Origin: Huiozyma naganishii CBS 8797
Lineage: Eukaryota > Ascomycota > Saccharomycetes > Saccharomycetales > Saccharomycetaceae
DNA: 64,000 bases
Direction: 5' to 3'
Assembly (NCBI RefSeq): GCF_000348985.1
Contig: NC_035924.1
Span: 930,001-994,000, forward strand
Below the pieces are notes generated by a model. It did no database searches. It had not been told where the DNA came from and worked only from the letters and a program-made list of their open reading frames with translations. Below are positions 1 through 9,322 of the stretch, in pieces (position 1 is the stretch's first letter; each line of letters starts with the position of its first letter). A program made the position numbers and the translations under genes.

Positions 1-689
1 AAATGATTTTGATTCTGGATGTGCGTAGACAATAAAGACTTTCATATTTAACTATTCTTATTGCTTGAAGTTGTATATCTTTTTGTATTTCTTTTTGTTA
101 GAAAAATTTATATTGAAGCAATTGACTTCTCCAAGTCTCAGTACAACTCATTCCCTTTTATATTGTTGTTCCTCTATTCAATTAGCTTATTGGCCACGTC
201 CTTCGCCACCAGATCACAATCTTTCCATTTACTGACACTAACTGTACCGCCTCTTCGATTCTGATGTCAGCAATAACCGTTTTGGGCTCGAAAATTTCGC
301 GGATCCGAATTTTTTCCCCGTTTTTCGGAGCCGAAGGTAGTCTTTGTCAGTATCTGGATGGTTTACGCCCAGAAGATCAAACGATGATTACCAAACCCAC
401 AAGAGTCAACCGTATATTGCGAGTATCCTCTTCGGAACCGTAATGTTTTCAGAAGTCGTTTGTTGAGTAATAGTAAGATATCCAGTTCTTGTCCGTAACT
501 CGGATCCATTTATGATTAGGTAATGTACCTCAGCTGTAATACGTCTGCACTCATAATGCGTGGTAAATGAGGGAGGTCTATGCATGAGAACACACAATTG
601 GGTTGAATATCTCAATCAGATTCGAAACGAAATTCACACCTTTACAGACATATGTATCAATCTGTATAGACTGGACCAACCTTCTTCCC
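1..689. other. Intergenic region downstream of PET18, no gene seen
   Basis: Left-edge non-coding stretch. Only short open frames occur, several opening at TTG rather than ATG, and none resembles a known protein. No tRNA B-box, transposon or tandem repeat was noticed. It would hold the 3' untranslated region of PET18 (minus strand) and the flank of whatever gene lies outside the window. Confidence 0.6.
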
Positions 690-1337
690 TTAAGCATTGT
701 AACAACCGTCAAAGAAATCAAATTCAAAGTTAACACATTTGACAAACATCTTCTCAACAACATCAACTGGGAACTTGTCAATTTCATCTCTCAGAAAATC
801 GACCCACTCAATAAAATGCTGGCCGTCGTGGAGGTCAATCCAGGTCTGGTACTTCCAGTGGAGGCCCTCCTTCTTTGGAAGATCGTGCGCCCATTTCAAG
901 TACACATCCTCAGCAACCCACAAATACGTGACATATTCCGCGTAACTCATCGTGGATGACTCCAGCATCTCAGTGAGGAAGTCAACGTATGGAGCGATAC
1001 GGTCCAGTCGTTCTGTTTCAAACTTGGTCTTTTCTGCAGGAGTCACTGAGCTTGATAACAGTTCTAATGCGTCTCTGAAGTATGTGTTTTCATCAGAGGC
1101 AAAAAATCCTATCTTCTTCGCAAGTGTGATCAATGAGTCAACGGCCGGAGCCCCTGAAGTAATTTTACAGATCAGCCTCAATCCTGTTTCAAAAAACTGT
1201 ACATCTTGCGCTAAGTAAACAAACAGGTTGCGGTCAGACAGAGTACCTTGACACAACTCCTTGGTCAATTGATGTTCCGTGGCCTTTTTATAGATCTCAG
1301 GGTGTCTCTGTTTCAAAATATCCGTAGTAGAAGACAT
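690..1337 (-). CDS. PET18: TENA/THI-4 family protein Pet18
   Basis: The 215-residue protein has the all-helical TENA/THI-4 fold signature, including the segment FVYLAQDVQFFETGLRL near residues 38-54. S. cerevisiae Pet18 (YCR020C) is also 215 residues. Bacterial TenA relatives are thiamin-degrading or salvage aminopyrimidine hydrolases. Yeast Pet18 has no proven activity; it is known from deletions affecting killer-virus maintenance and mitochondrial stability. The start is an ATG at 1337. The next gene upstream on the same strand is MAK31, the same neighbour and orientation as on S. cerevisiae chromosome III, which supports the call more firmly than sequence alone. The protein is intact with no frameshift. 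Confidence 0.85.
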   Translation of the reverse strand: MSSTTDILKQRHPEIYKKATEHQLTKELCQGTLSDRNLFVYLAQDVQFFETGLRLICKITSGAPAVDSLITLAKKIGFFASDENTYFRDALELLSSSVTPAEKTKFETERLDRIAPYVDFLTEMLESSTMSYAEYVTYLWVAEDVYLKWAHDLPKKEGLHWKYQTWIDLHDGQHFIEWVDFLRDEIDKFPVDVVEKMFVKCVNFEFDFFDGCYNA

Positions 1338-1580
1338 ATTTGATCGGTATGACGAATCTACTATGTGCTTCCAACAAAACAGAATAAAAGAAGAAAGTAG
1401 ACCATCCTGCTAGATTTTACACTTCGCAATTCATCCACAATTCTTTTATACGCCTACCAGATCTTTTAGAAATCATGCGATACCCTCGTATCTTGCACTT
1501 ACCCTTCAAATGTAGGGAAGTCATTAGAGCTCTCAGAAAAAAAAACTTGGAATAAAGGCGGGCGGAGAACGAGAGAGATA

Positions 1581-1862
1581 TCACACTATATTTTGCATGA
1601 ATGCAGCCCTGCTGCGAATCATCTCTTGCATCTTGTACTGCGGAACCTCCACCTTCTCTACGGTGTCTGACGGTACACTGACCAACCCCAACAATCTGCT
1701 TGAGACCTCAGCTGTAGCTGACTTTGATTGTTCTCTGACACGGTCCAGAAGCAAATTGCATTGGGCATCGATAGCCATGAATTCCCCATTCAAAATCCTC
1801 CCATCTTTCAACGTTACGTAAAGAGTATTTCCTATGTAGTCCCTTAAAGTCAGATTCTCCAT
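1581..1862 (-). CDS. MAK31: NatC N-acetyltransferase auxiliary subunit, Sm-like (Mak31/Naa38)
   Basis: Small Sm/LSm-fold protein of 93 residues; the S. cerevisiae protein is 88. The Sm1 region is visible (LKDGRILNGEFMAIDAQCNLLL, in part) followed by the strand ending VSVPSDTVEKVEV. Mak31 is an accessory subunit of the NatC complex (Mak3-Mak10-Mak31), which acetylates protein N-termini and was found through its need for L-A virus maintenance. The frame is open for 31 codons further upstream, but that extension has no family similarity and begins at a non-ATG codon, so the ATG at 1862 giving MENLTLRDYIGN is chosen. The promoter must lie in the 188 bp behind ARO10. Confidence 0.85.
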   Translation of the reverse strand: MENLTLRDYIGNTLYVTLKDGRILNGEFMAIDAQCNLLLDRVREQSKSATAEVSSRLLGLVSVPSDTVEKVEVPQYKMQEMIRSRAAFMQNIV

Positions 1863-2050
1863 TTTTGAGGTTGATGTCCGTTTCAATGCTGTATATGAAA
1901 CTGCTAATTGAGTCCTGGATGTTCTGGATCTTAAATCAATTCGAATGTTTTTCAAATGTTTTTTTTTTTCTTTACTTTAAAGAACATAAATACAATTATA
2001 CAGAGGTAAACCATGAGGAAAGAGCATTTTGCAAGCCCCTAGACTCTCAA

Positions 2051-3964
2051 TCATTGCCTTACTTGCCTCACTTTTGCGGCCTCAACCATGTGTTTGAGCT
2101 GGTGTGGGTAATCCATCACACCCAGCTTCACTTCGACCATTTCAATAATATCGCGGTTTCCCTCGTTCTTCAACTGGTTCAACTTCAAAAGCAGTTTTGA
2201 AGTCGTTTCGATTGCGGTGCTTCTCGTGTACTTACCCTCGAAGTCACCAAAAGCAGCAAACAACTTTGTCCAGTCCCAAGGCATGATGTCGTTGTATGAT
2301 CTGGTGGGACCCAAGATTGCCCTTTCTACCGTGTACCCATTGTTATTCCATAACATGATTTCGATCGGGATCTGAAATCTGATCATAGAGGTTAGTTCTT
2401 GCACTGTCATCTGTGCAGCACCGTCACCTTCCAACAGGATTAGTCTAGGTTTGTAATTGTGATCAACTGCACCAAAGTTGTTTATATGTTGGTTTGGATA
2501 ATCCTGTAACGCAATACCTACCCCAACTGCCGCTGGTAAAGCGGTACCAATGGATAAAAAGAATCCCTGCGACATGTATTTGACTTGTGGAGGTAATACA
2601 ATATCCCTCATGGCAAATTGAAAGGATCCCGTCTCACATACCACGATATCACCAGGGTTTAAATAGTCTGGGATCATTTTGGATAGTTTGTTCTGGGTGA
2701 TTGTGCTGGCCTCAGCGTCATCATTACCGTCTTCTGGAGTTTTTATTTCCTCGCTGCAGAATTTTCTCACTGATAGGTCATAGGAGAACATACATTCCTT
2801 TGGGTTTATCCGGTTAATCAATTCTTTCAGCACAAATACGAAGTTAAGACCTTTGAACAATCTTTCGGTACCATACTCTGTATCCAAAAACCTGACGTAT
2901 GTTGGATGCAACTCGACGATCTTACTGTTTGGCTTATACTTGAATGTGTAGTGACCATGGTTAATTTCGTTGATATCTAACCCAAAATTTAAAACAAGGT
3001 CACATTTGTGGAACCGATCAATCACCGTGCTGACCCCTTCGTCACCGTTGTAAAGGCCCATATACCATGGGTTTGACTCATCGATAATGGACTTACCATT
3101 AACTGTGGTAAAGTTCCACATCTTTGTCAGTTGAATAAAATCGTTGAGCATCTTTGTCGCATCGTACCGATCAGTGAGGACATCGCCGACTAAACCAGGG
3201 TTCCCACTCTGATAAATCCAGTCTGCTATCATTTGTGCAACTTCGATCACTGTCACTTCGTCGGGCCTTGCCAAGGAGGACTCCAAGTCAATCACTGGTG
3301 TTACCAGCAAGTTGGTAGTCTCCACGAGCTCATTGACAAAATCGACAGGGATAAAAATATAGCCTGGCTTTGAGTACCTATAGATGTCTCTGATAACTTT
3401 GTCGATTTGATCGCAAGCTTGGTCTATGTTTTCCAAATACTCAGCACTACAACAAACTCTATCCTTTACCATTTCATAGTATACTTTGTGGTTGGGCCGT
3501 TTAAAATTTGAATCGTGCAAATTGGGGATGAGATGGTGGATATTCTTGTTTTCGTGTTTCGCAGATGATTTAGCTACACCCACAATATGCAACATTTTAA
3601 CATTTTCTGCAAATGCCCCAGCAACACCATTCAGGGCACTTAATTCACCAACACCGTAAGTGGTAATCAAACATCCAATTTTATTCGAGTACCTAGAAAA
3701 CCCATCTGCTGCATAAGCAGCGTTCAATTCGTTACAGGTCCCAATCCATCTCAAACCTTGTTCAACCAGATCTCTTTCGTAGAGATGCTCCAACAGAGGT
3801 AAATTGAAGTCACCAGGGACACCAAATATGGACTTTGTACCGGCACTCAACACTCGTTGGAAAAGGTATTTCCCCAATGGGATCTTCTTCCCAACAGAAA
3901 TATCGGAGATATGTTGTGTCTCCTTTGTCTTTTCACTAGCCAATTTATAAGTCACGGGCGACAT
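2051..3964 (-). CDS. ARO10: Phenylpyruvate/2-oxo-acid decarboxylase Aro10
   Basis: Thiamin-diphosphate decarboxylase of 637 residues (S. cerevisiae Aro10 is 635). It converts phenylpyruvate and other 2-oxo acids from amino-acid catabolism to aldehydes in the Ehrlich pathway. The catalytic glutamate lies in CNELNAAYAADG near residue 75, an HH pair in NIHHLIPN near residue 140, and the ThDP/Mg motif starts at EGDGAAQM near residue 510 and ends NNNGYTVE. The residue pattern and the 24-residue charged insert before TQNKLSKM fit Aro10 better than the Pdc isozymes or Thi3. It is divergent from SDH6, as in S. cerevisiae. A large array of CCG half-sites of the Aro80 type lies 210-320 bp upstream, consistent with aromatic amino-acid induction. 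Confidence 0.93.
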   Translation of the reverse strand: MSPVTYKLASEKTKETQHISDISVGKKIPLGKYLFQRVLSAGTKSIFGVPGDFNLPLLEHLYERDLVEQGLRWIGTCNELNAAYAADGFSRYSNKIGCLITTYGVGELSALNGVAGAFAENVKMLHIVGVAKSSAKHENKNIHHLIPNLHDSNFKRPNHKVYYEMVKDRVCCSAEYLENIDQACDQIDKVIRDIYRYSKPGYIFIPVDFVNELVETTNLLVTPVIDLESSLARPDEVTVIEVAQMIADWIYQSGNPGLVGDVLTDRYDATKMLNDFIQLTKMWNFTTVNGKSIIDESNPWYMGLYNGDEGVSTVIDRFHKCDLVLNFGLDINEINHGHYTFKYKPNSKIVELHPTYVRFLDTEYGTERLFKGLNFVFVLKELINRINPKECMFSYDLSVRKFCSEEIKTPEDGNDDAEASTITQNKLSKMIPDYLNPGDIVVCETGSFQFAMRDIVLPPQVKYMSQGFFLSIGTALPAAVGVGIALQDYPNQHINNFGAVDHNYKPRLILLEGDGAAQMTVQELTSMIRFQIPIEIMLWNNNGYTVERAILGPTRSYNDIMPWDWTKLFAAFGDFEGKYTRSTAIETTSKLLLKLNQLKNEGNRDIIEMVEVKLGVMDYPHQLKHMVEAAKVRQVRQ

Positions 3965-4175
3965 TTTGTGTTGTATGTGTGAGTATTGTTGTTTCCTTTT
4001 AATGCAAGTTCTCTTGTTTGTGAACTATTAGTGAGAAAAAATGCAGAACAGAACAGACCGATTGCAAACTGAATTTAGTAATTGAATTGGCTATACCATC
4101 AAAACAACCTTACCTTCTCCTCCATATATATATGTCTTTTTGTTCATTAGTGTTTGTGTATGTATTAAGTCTGTT

Positions 4176-4284
4176 CCGTGAACTGCCCTGAACTGCCGTG
4201 AATAACCGGTCTGATTGCACTCGCCGCATTCCGGCATTCCTCGGTAATCCTCGGTTATTTTCGGCTATTCACGGCTATTCACGG
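4176..4284 (-). promoter_or_regulatory. Aro80-type CCG-N7-CCG array upstream of ARO10
   Basis: Half-sites repeat at exactly 10-bp steps. On the plus strand CCG, CCC, CCG, CCG begin at 4176, 4186, 4196 and 4206. CGG begins at 4232, 4242, 4252, 4262, 4272 and 4282, i.e. the same motif in the opposite orientation. A typical unit is CCGTGAATAACCG (4196-4208). The known S. cerevisiae Aro80 site is WRCCGWSATTTRCCG, a CCG-N7-CCG direct repeat that induces ARO9 and ARO10 in response to aromatic amino acids. Position and spacing fit Aro80; occupancy is inferred. Confidence 0.8.
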
Positions 4285-4329
4285 AGTATCCCAATCGGGC
4301 AAAGACAAAAAGAAGAAGTTCAATTTTCA

Positions 4330-4339
4330 ATCACGTGAT
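4330..4339. promoter_or_regulatory. CACGTG palindrome (Cbf1/Pho4-type E-box)
   Basis: ATCACGTGAT is a perfect 10-bp palindrome and matches the Cbf1 consensus RTCACRTG. It lies about 190 bp upstream of SDH6. No AT-rich CDEII or CDEIII follows, so it is a promoter E-box rather than part of a centromere. Confidence 0.5.
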
Positions 4340-4528
4340 CGAAAAAAGGTTGATATTTTGTATGAAGTGAATGAGGGACTTCACGATGAATAATCTCAAG
4401 TAGTAACTCCGTAATCATAGTCATGGTAGGAGATACAAGTGATAGACACCTACAGTAACCTTACTCGTCCTCTCAAGTAATTGTGGTCAGTGGAATATTC
4501 CACTGGAGGTTAAAATTAAAGAGTACAT

Positions 4529-4765
4529 ATGACAAAACTGTCTGGGTTGCAGAAGGAAGTACTCGCTTTGTACAGAGGATGGATTAGGATGACGTACAGG
4601 AAACCAAGGGAAACTCGACCCCATTTCTTGAGTTACATACATGAGGAGTTTGGTAAATACAGGGACTTACCACGAAAGGATTTCACCACTGTGGAGCATC
4701 TACTACGTGTAGGGAATAAAAGGCTGAAAATGTATTCTAGTCCAGATTTAAAGGATGTTCATTAG
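4529..4765 (+). CDS. SDH6: Succinate dehydrogenase assembly factor Sdh6 (LYR protein)
   Basis: A 78-residue basic LYR-motif protein; the motif is LALYRGWIRMTYRKP near residues 12-26. S. cerevisiae Sdh6 (YDR379C-A, human SDHAF1) is 79 residues and acts in the mitochondrial matrix, helping deliver Fe-S clusters to the Sdh2 subunit of complex II. Its position between ARO10 and RGA2 is the same as in S. cerevisiae. It converges on RGA2 with about 100 bp between the stop codons. Confidence 0.88.
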   Translation: MTKLSGLQKEVLALYRGWIRMTYRKPRETRPHFLSYIHEEFGKYRDLPRKDFTTVEHLLRVGNKRLKMYSSPDLKDVH

Positions 4766-4869
4766 CCCATGGTTCTGCTTCGGAGACAGTCCTCTATAAT
4801 ATCTTTGATTGAGTCAGAGAGACAACCCCAAAACCGTTTCATAATCCTCAAAGTCCATGCTTATAACCA

Positions 4870-7716
4870 CTATATAACCTTGTATAAAAGCATAAATTCC
4901 ATGGCAAAATTGCGTTCGTTCAGATCAGCAACGTCTCTTTCTCCTGTGACATCGTGTATGATACTAGGTGCAAACACTACGGCCAAATTGTGCAGATTCA
5001 TTAGGTTGAACTTATCGTACAACGCCACCGTGTTCAAGTGTTTAATCAAAATCCTCAACAGCTCATAATGTTCAAGGGGTAGTCTGTCCATAAGCTCAAT
5101 CATGTGGTCCTTCACAAACCGTATCAGGGCAATGTCATGGTCATCGCCACCTTGGGCCCCGTTCAGCGGAGCTGTTTTGATCAGATCGTTGTTCCTGACC
5201 AAAGAAATTAGCGGTGTGTAAATGTTCACAGAGATCACAGGATCCGGTAGCCGTCTTAAAAACCGCTTCAAGACGTTCGTGACGACATGGATATCATCAC
5301 CGCGTTGTATATGCCCGCCTTCCTGGTACAATCTCCTTTCAAGCTCTTCTATCAACGTGATCGACCCTGATTTACGGTATATACCCTCCGCCTCCAGATG
5401 ATTCTTATCACTTTCAATAAAGTCAATGCATTCTTGGATGATCCGAGGAACTTTGTTCCCTTCTCTTTGACAGATGTCAGCAAGCCCACTCCCGTGTGCA
5501 CTAATGTCTGAATTCGAGAGGCTATGATCGCTCAGATTCATACCGTTGTGCCGATCCCTTGCAGGAATTTGTAAATCTTTACCGTTCCCACCGCTGCCAA
5601 ATATTTTCCAAAATTTGGGCTTGTTTGGCGTAGTTTGTAGTCCACTGTTACCTACTGGTGTGGCGGTAATATTTGGCACAGACGCCGTCACATTGAAGGC
5701 CGTCGGTTCTTCGATTGGGGGTGGGCCACTTGGGTCACTTTTATCCCTTTCTAATTTCAAGTATGTAATTTCCTCCAGTAACGTCTGTTTGGTCAGTCTC
5801 AGATTTTCGATGTCGATGCTCAGTTGTTTCTTTGTGACCTGCATTGACTTGAGTTCCAGTTTCAATTTCCTGCATGCCAACTCCGAGTGTATATTCTCTT
5901 CGTCCACGGCTTCTACATCATTTGTTTTCTGTCGATTCGAGGAGGGTACTGAGGAGTGCAATGATCCTGAAGAGTTGTCCTTAGTAAATGATCTCTCTTT
6001 CTTTAAATCATCCTCATCGCTGTGCGCCATCTTGGGGACAGGTGCAAGCACCGTGTTGGACAATTGCTTGAAAGTTATCGAGTTTTCCAACGGTGGTGTT
6101 GTAAACATGGCCACTTTCGATGTGTGGTTGCCTTTATTCGAATCGGCCAGTGTACCCGTTGATACCTGATGTTTATGTGAAGTAGGTAAAGTACCAAAAT
6201 GTTTACCGCCCTGTGGGTGGTTCAAACCATTGTATATCAAAGTATCGCTTTGGCCTCTTGTAGGGCGACGAAATTCCGGTTGACTTGAATTGTTCTGCAG
6301 GATGGGATTCGATATGGTAAGTGATGTTGAGGTGCCGGAAACGCCCCACCCCGAGTGCGTATCTGGTTTTGTGGTATTATAACGGGCATCTTTGAAATTC
6401 GTAGAGGATGTCGGAGGGGAAGACGGCATTTTCGGCGTCTTTGGAGTCGTTTGGTTTGAGATCGAGCCCCTGTGTTTCCAGGGACTGAAAAAGTTCTTCG
6501 ATTTTAGGGACAAAGACCTGCCCGGTTTCTTCTCCTTAGGGGCAAGACGAAACGGTTTGTCATTGTTACTGGCCGGTTTTCCCTGATTATTGTTGGCGCC
6601 CGAGAGACTAGAGTCCATAGACTTATTATTGATCAATCCCTGGCTGAAATTCAATGCAAGACCATTTTGTACTGTAGAAGATGAAGGTAAAGTCATGATG
6701 CTGGAAGGAAATCCGTTTCTATTTTCCGTGGCCATTGGGCTGTTTAGGGGTAAATTGCTTACATGTTTATCGTCGGGACTGTGTTTCAACTCCGGAGTTT
6801 TCAACAGTGTGCTTGTGTCTGGTAAGTCTAGTGAAGTTGGTGCAGATGGGGTATCTTGACGGGCAAATGAATTTGAGGATGCAGTATCCGGGAGTACGGG
6901 TCCCACTTTTGGAGAGTGTGGTGGAGTAACTGCAAAAGAAGCACTGCCCTGCTCGTCACCAGCCTCCTCTCCACTGAACCCGTCGTTCTCTAACGTCGAA
7001 TTCAGCATCGCATCCAGGGACACACTTCTGGTGTGGTTTTTCTGCGGGTCCTGTCTACTTTCAGCGGGTACCTTCTGTTGTTCATCCGTATCTGCAGTAC
7101 CTATAGTACCGCTACGTGTCGAATTGGCCACAGTGTCTGCAGTTGATGATCTTGCGTTACTGGCGCTAGAGAGCGATTTAGATTGTCTATGCGAGCTTGT
7201 CTTCCTCTGCAGGTAGTATTTATCCACTCCCTGTGGCCTCATCTCAGATCGTTTCGGTAACACTGCCGCAGAGACGGAAGTCGAAGGTGACGTACTGACG
7301 TGTTGTTTCCCCATGGATGTGCTGTTCTTGGTCCTCTGGTGGCAGTTGAGACATAAAATACCACCTTTTGGGCTTTTTGAATATTTGAGGTCGTGGATCG
7401 GGCTATCGCACCTCGAGCACTTGAAACAGTCCGGACAGAAGGACTCGTTGTTCGAGAGTATAATTGCCTTATCACCAATCATTTTCCCACAGTGGGAGCA
7501 GAAAGCGGAACACTCTGGACAAATCAGGACGTGGTTACTGTCTAGACAAAGGAAGTTCTTCGATTGGCAGAGACTGCGATGACAGTGTGAGCAATTGAAG
7601 CATTGTTCGTGCCAGGCACTACCCCGCACTTCGTACGCTTTTCCCTCTTGGATCGCCTTGTTGCATACAATGCAAGTGGACGGCTGCGGGCCCTGTATGG
7701 TGTCTATTCCGGGCAT
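4870..7716 (-). CDS. RGA2: Rho GTPase-activating protein with two LIM domains (Rga2)
   Basis: Large 948-residue regulator. Two LIM zinc fingers occupy roughly residues 15-130, with CIVCNKAI...CSHC, then CPEC...CSHC, CPDC...CSRC and CLNC...H ligands. A long Ser/Asn/Pro-rich linker follows, then a short coiled coil (about 610-650) and a C-terminal RhoGAP domain (about 740-948) with the arginine finger in EGIYRKSGS. Rga1/Rga2 stimulate Cdc42 GTP hydrolysis and control bud-site polarity. Synteny with LSM6 and SDH6 picks Rga2 (YDR379W) over its duplicate Rga1. The open frame begins with a GTG; the ATG at 7716 (MPGIDTIQ) is the start used here. Confidence 0.92.
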   Translation of the reverse strand: MPGIDTIQGPQPSTCIVCNKAIQEGKAYEVRGSAWHEQCFNCSHCHRSLCQSKNFLCLDSNHVLICPECSAFCSHCGKMIGDKAIILSNNESFCPDCFKCSRCDSPIHDLKYSKSPKGGILCLNCHQRTKNSTSMGKQHVSTSPSTSVSAAVLPKRSEMRPQGVDKYYLQRKTSSHRQSKSLSSASNARSSTADTVANSTRSGTIGTADTDEQQKVPAESRQDPQKNHTRSVSLDAMLNSTLENDGFSGEEAGDEQGSASFAVTPPHSPKVGPVLPDTASSNSFARQDTPSAPTSLDLPDTSTLLKTPELKHSPDDKHVSNLPLNSPMATENRNGFPSSIMTLPSSSTVQNGLALNFSQGLINNKSMDSSLSGANNNQGKPASNNDKPFRLAPKEKKPGRSLSLKSKNFFSPWKHRGSISNQTTPKTPKMPSSPPTSSTNFKDARYNTTKPDTHSGWGVSGTSTSLTISNPILQNNSSQPEFRRPTRGQSDTLIYNGLNHPQGGKHFGTLPTSHKHQVSTGTLADSNKGNHTSKVAMFTTPPLENSITFKQLSNTVLAPVPKMAHSDEDDLKKERSFTKDNSSGSLHSSVPSSNRQKTNDVEAVDEENIHSELACRKLKLELKSMQVTKKQLSIDIENLRLTKQTLLEEITYLKLERDKSDPSGPPPIEEPTAFNVTASVPNITATPVGNSGLQTTPNKPKFWKIFGSGGNGKDLQIPARDRHNGMNLSDHSLSNSDISAHGSGLADICQREGNKVPRIIQECIDFIESDKNHLEAEGIYRKSGSITLIEELERRLYQEGGHIQRGDDIHVVTNVLKRFLRRLPDPVISVNIYTPLISLVRNNDLIKTAPLNGAQGGDDHDIALIRFVKDHMIELMDRLPLEHYELLRILIKHLNTVALYDKFNLMNLHNLAVVFAPSIIHDVTGERDVADLNERNFAMEFMLLYKVI

Positions 7717-8325
7717 CACTTATGTTACCAAACCAGAATCAAAAATGCGGGAAAACTGCTAGGTAACTTGATAGTGGAGGGAACTCGGAGCCTTCTTGTG
7801 TAAAAGAATTGAGAGCAATGAAATAGATGTAGCTATGGGAGCAGACAGCGATACTCTTCTAGGAGAGTATTATGACGAATAACCGGATGTCTTTCGTTGG
7901 ATTATTCTGTCAAAGCACCGCTCATCACCATCGATTTCAAACGGGAATCTATTTTTGTAAATTGAATTAGATTATATCAAATTATATTATATTATAAAGG
8001 AATGCTACAACGAAGTTGATGGAAGGTGGAATTCTCCCCAGATTATCCCATCTGTATTTCCTGACACTGAATAACGCCGTCTTCTCCTCCACCTCAACGA
8101 GTAATCCCCACTGGACACATACCGTCAAACCTCGCTCACCCTTATACTGAGAGGGCTTAACGACCGTATCAAATGACAAAAATTCGTCAAATTCGCAAAG
8201 CGTCTGGAAAATTTGGTTGAAGAAACGGTCCCAGAAGCAATGAGCAGCGGAGTGTAGGTTTGCTCTACTCGTGCTTGCCATTGAAGATCCCCTCAAACAG
8301 AGAGTTACACACACACATATATAAA
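7717..8325. other. Divergent RGA2-LSM6 promoter region
   Basis: A 609-bp gene-free interval between divergent starts. Very AT-rich sequence (ATTAGATTATATC... near 7965-8000) marks the middle, and a CACACACACATATATA run lies just before the LSM6 ATG. I see no RNA gene or convincing ORF; the short frames here start at non-ATG codons. Confidence 0.6.
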
Positions 8326-8580
8326 ATGGCTACTGTTACTGACTCGGCAGACAGTGTATCTTCCCAGTTCTTGGGACACATCATTGGGAAACCAGTGCAC
8401 GTGAAACTGCATTCCGGGATGCTGTACAGCGGGACATTGGAGTCCATCGACGGGTTCATGAACGTCGCTCTGTCATCGACCACGGAGCACTACGAGAATA
8501 AGGAGAACGGCTTGCTGCATAGGTACCAATCTGACGTGTTCCTAAGGGGCACACAGGTTTTGTACATAAGCGAAGTGTAA
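8326..8580 (+). CDS. LSM6: U6 snRNA-associated Sm-like protein Lsm6
   Basis: Sm-fold protein of 84 residues (S. cerevisiae 86). Sm1 is seen in GKPVHVKLHSGMLYSGTLES followed by DGFMNVAL; Sm2 is in DVFLRGTQVLYI near the C-terminus. Lsm6 belongs both to the nuclear Lsm2-8 ring that binds the U6 snRNA 3' end and to the cytoplasmic Lsm1-7 ring that promotes decapping with Pat1. The frame is open 22 codons further upstream from a non-standard codon, but the ATG at 8326 (MATVTDSADS) gives the family length. It lies between RGA2 and ATP17 as in S. cerevisiae. Confidence 0.93.
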   Translation: MATVTDSADSVSSQFLGHIIGKPVHVKLHSGMLYSGTLESIDGFMNVALSSTTEHYENKENGLLHRYQSDVFLRGTQVLYISEV

Positions 8581-8763
8581 AGTCGAGGACAAGATAACAT
8601 CAGCATTAAAATCTTTAACATACCATTAGCAACCCATGACTTACTTAGTTGTAAGAATAATAACAGTATTTTTTTACTTCTCCATAAGCCTACACGTACG
8701 TACATACATATTATGATACACGCGATATAGTGTATGCAAAATCTTTCCTGTAAGCAACGAGAA

Positions 8764-9090
8764 TTAATGAGCTTCAGAAGCCCCGTTCTTGTGGTGTCTC
8801 AAATGGAAGTAGTATTCCATCGAGTAACCCAAAAGCACGATACTTAGCGCTAGATGCATTAAGGGTTTCCCAGAGGCGTTTTCACCGTCGAAATATTTGG
8901 CTTTGTACCACCCGATTATACCGTTCCTGTTCGCACCCGCTTTAGGGGCCGGGCCCTGTGGGAGCGACTGGTAAAAATTCACCATATTGGCCACCCTCTT
9001 GGCATTTGGAGCTTTACTGAGTTGACTAGCAGACACAACCTTGGGTGGAATCAGCGTCGACAGAGAACGTCTCACAACAAAGTTATTCAT
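8764..9090 (-). CDS. ATP17: Mitochondrial ATP synthase subunit f (Atp17)
   Basis: A 108-residue protein (S. cerevisiae precursor 101). The first ~10 residues are basic and hydroxylated (NNFVVRRSLSTLIPP), typical of a mitochondrial targeting sequence. One transmembrane helix near residues 80-98 (LMHLALSIVLLGYSMEYYF) is followed by a short polar tail. Subunit f sits in the membrane Fo sector of ATP synthase and is needed for assembly. It is converging on LSM6. A TCATTGGT Hap2/3/4/5-type box lies about 200 bp upstream, fitting a respiratory gene. Confidence 0.9.
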   Translation of the reverse strand: MNNFVVRRSLSTLIPPKVVSASQLSKAPNAKRVANMVNFYQSLPQGPAPKAGANRNGIIGWYKAKYFDGENASGKPLMHLALSIVLLGYSMEYYFHLRHHKNGASEAH

Positions 9091-9293
9091 TTCTTCGAGA
9101 TACTTTCGGGAAGGGGTAGAGTACTATTGATTGTATGCACACAGAAAAAGGTCAGCAGAGTGTACCCGTACGTATAAAGATGCACACACACACGAGACTT
9201 ATAACTCCCCTCTCCGTCTTCTCCTTCTGCTGTTCCTCTCCGTTTCTAAACAGTTTTGATATTTTTGATATTTTTGCTTGCAATGCTCTGCTC

Positions 9294-9301
9294 TCATTGG
9301 T
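9294..9301 (+). promoter_or_regulatory. CCAAT/HAP-type box upstream of ATP17
   Basis: TCATTGGT matches the HAP complex consensus TNATTGGT exactly. It lies 204 bp upstream of the ATP17 start and 22 bp past the ARH1 stop, so ATP17 is the likely target. Use in this species is inferred from S. cerevisiae respiratory gene control. Confidence 0.5.
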
Positions 9302-9322
9302 TCAGAGCGGGAGTCAGGTTCG

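Larger units (their letters stand above)
3965..4528. other. Divergent ARO10-SDH6 promoter region
   Basis: Gene-free interval of 564 bp between the two start codons. It holds the CCG/CGG half-site array at 4176-4284 and a palindromic ATCACGTGAT at 4330-4339, both listed separately. An AT-rich stretch with TATATATA near 4125-4135 could serve as a TATA element for ARO10. Confidence 0.8.

Noticed and set aside
4330..4339. Centromere CDEI at ATCACGTGAT
   Set aside because: The flanks are not AT-rich enough and no CDEIII-like sequence is present.
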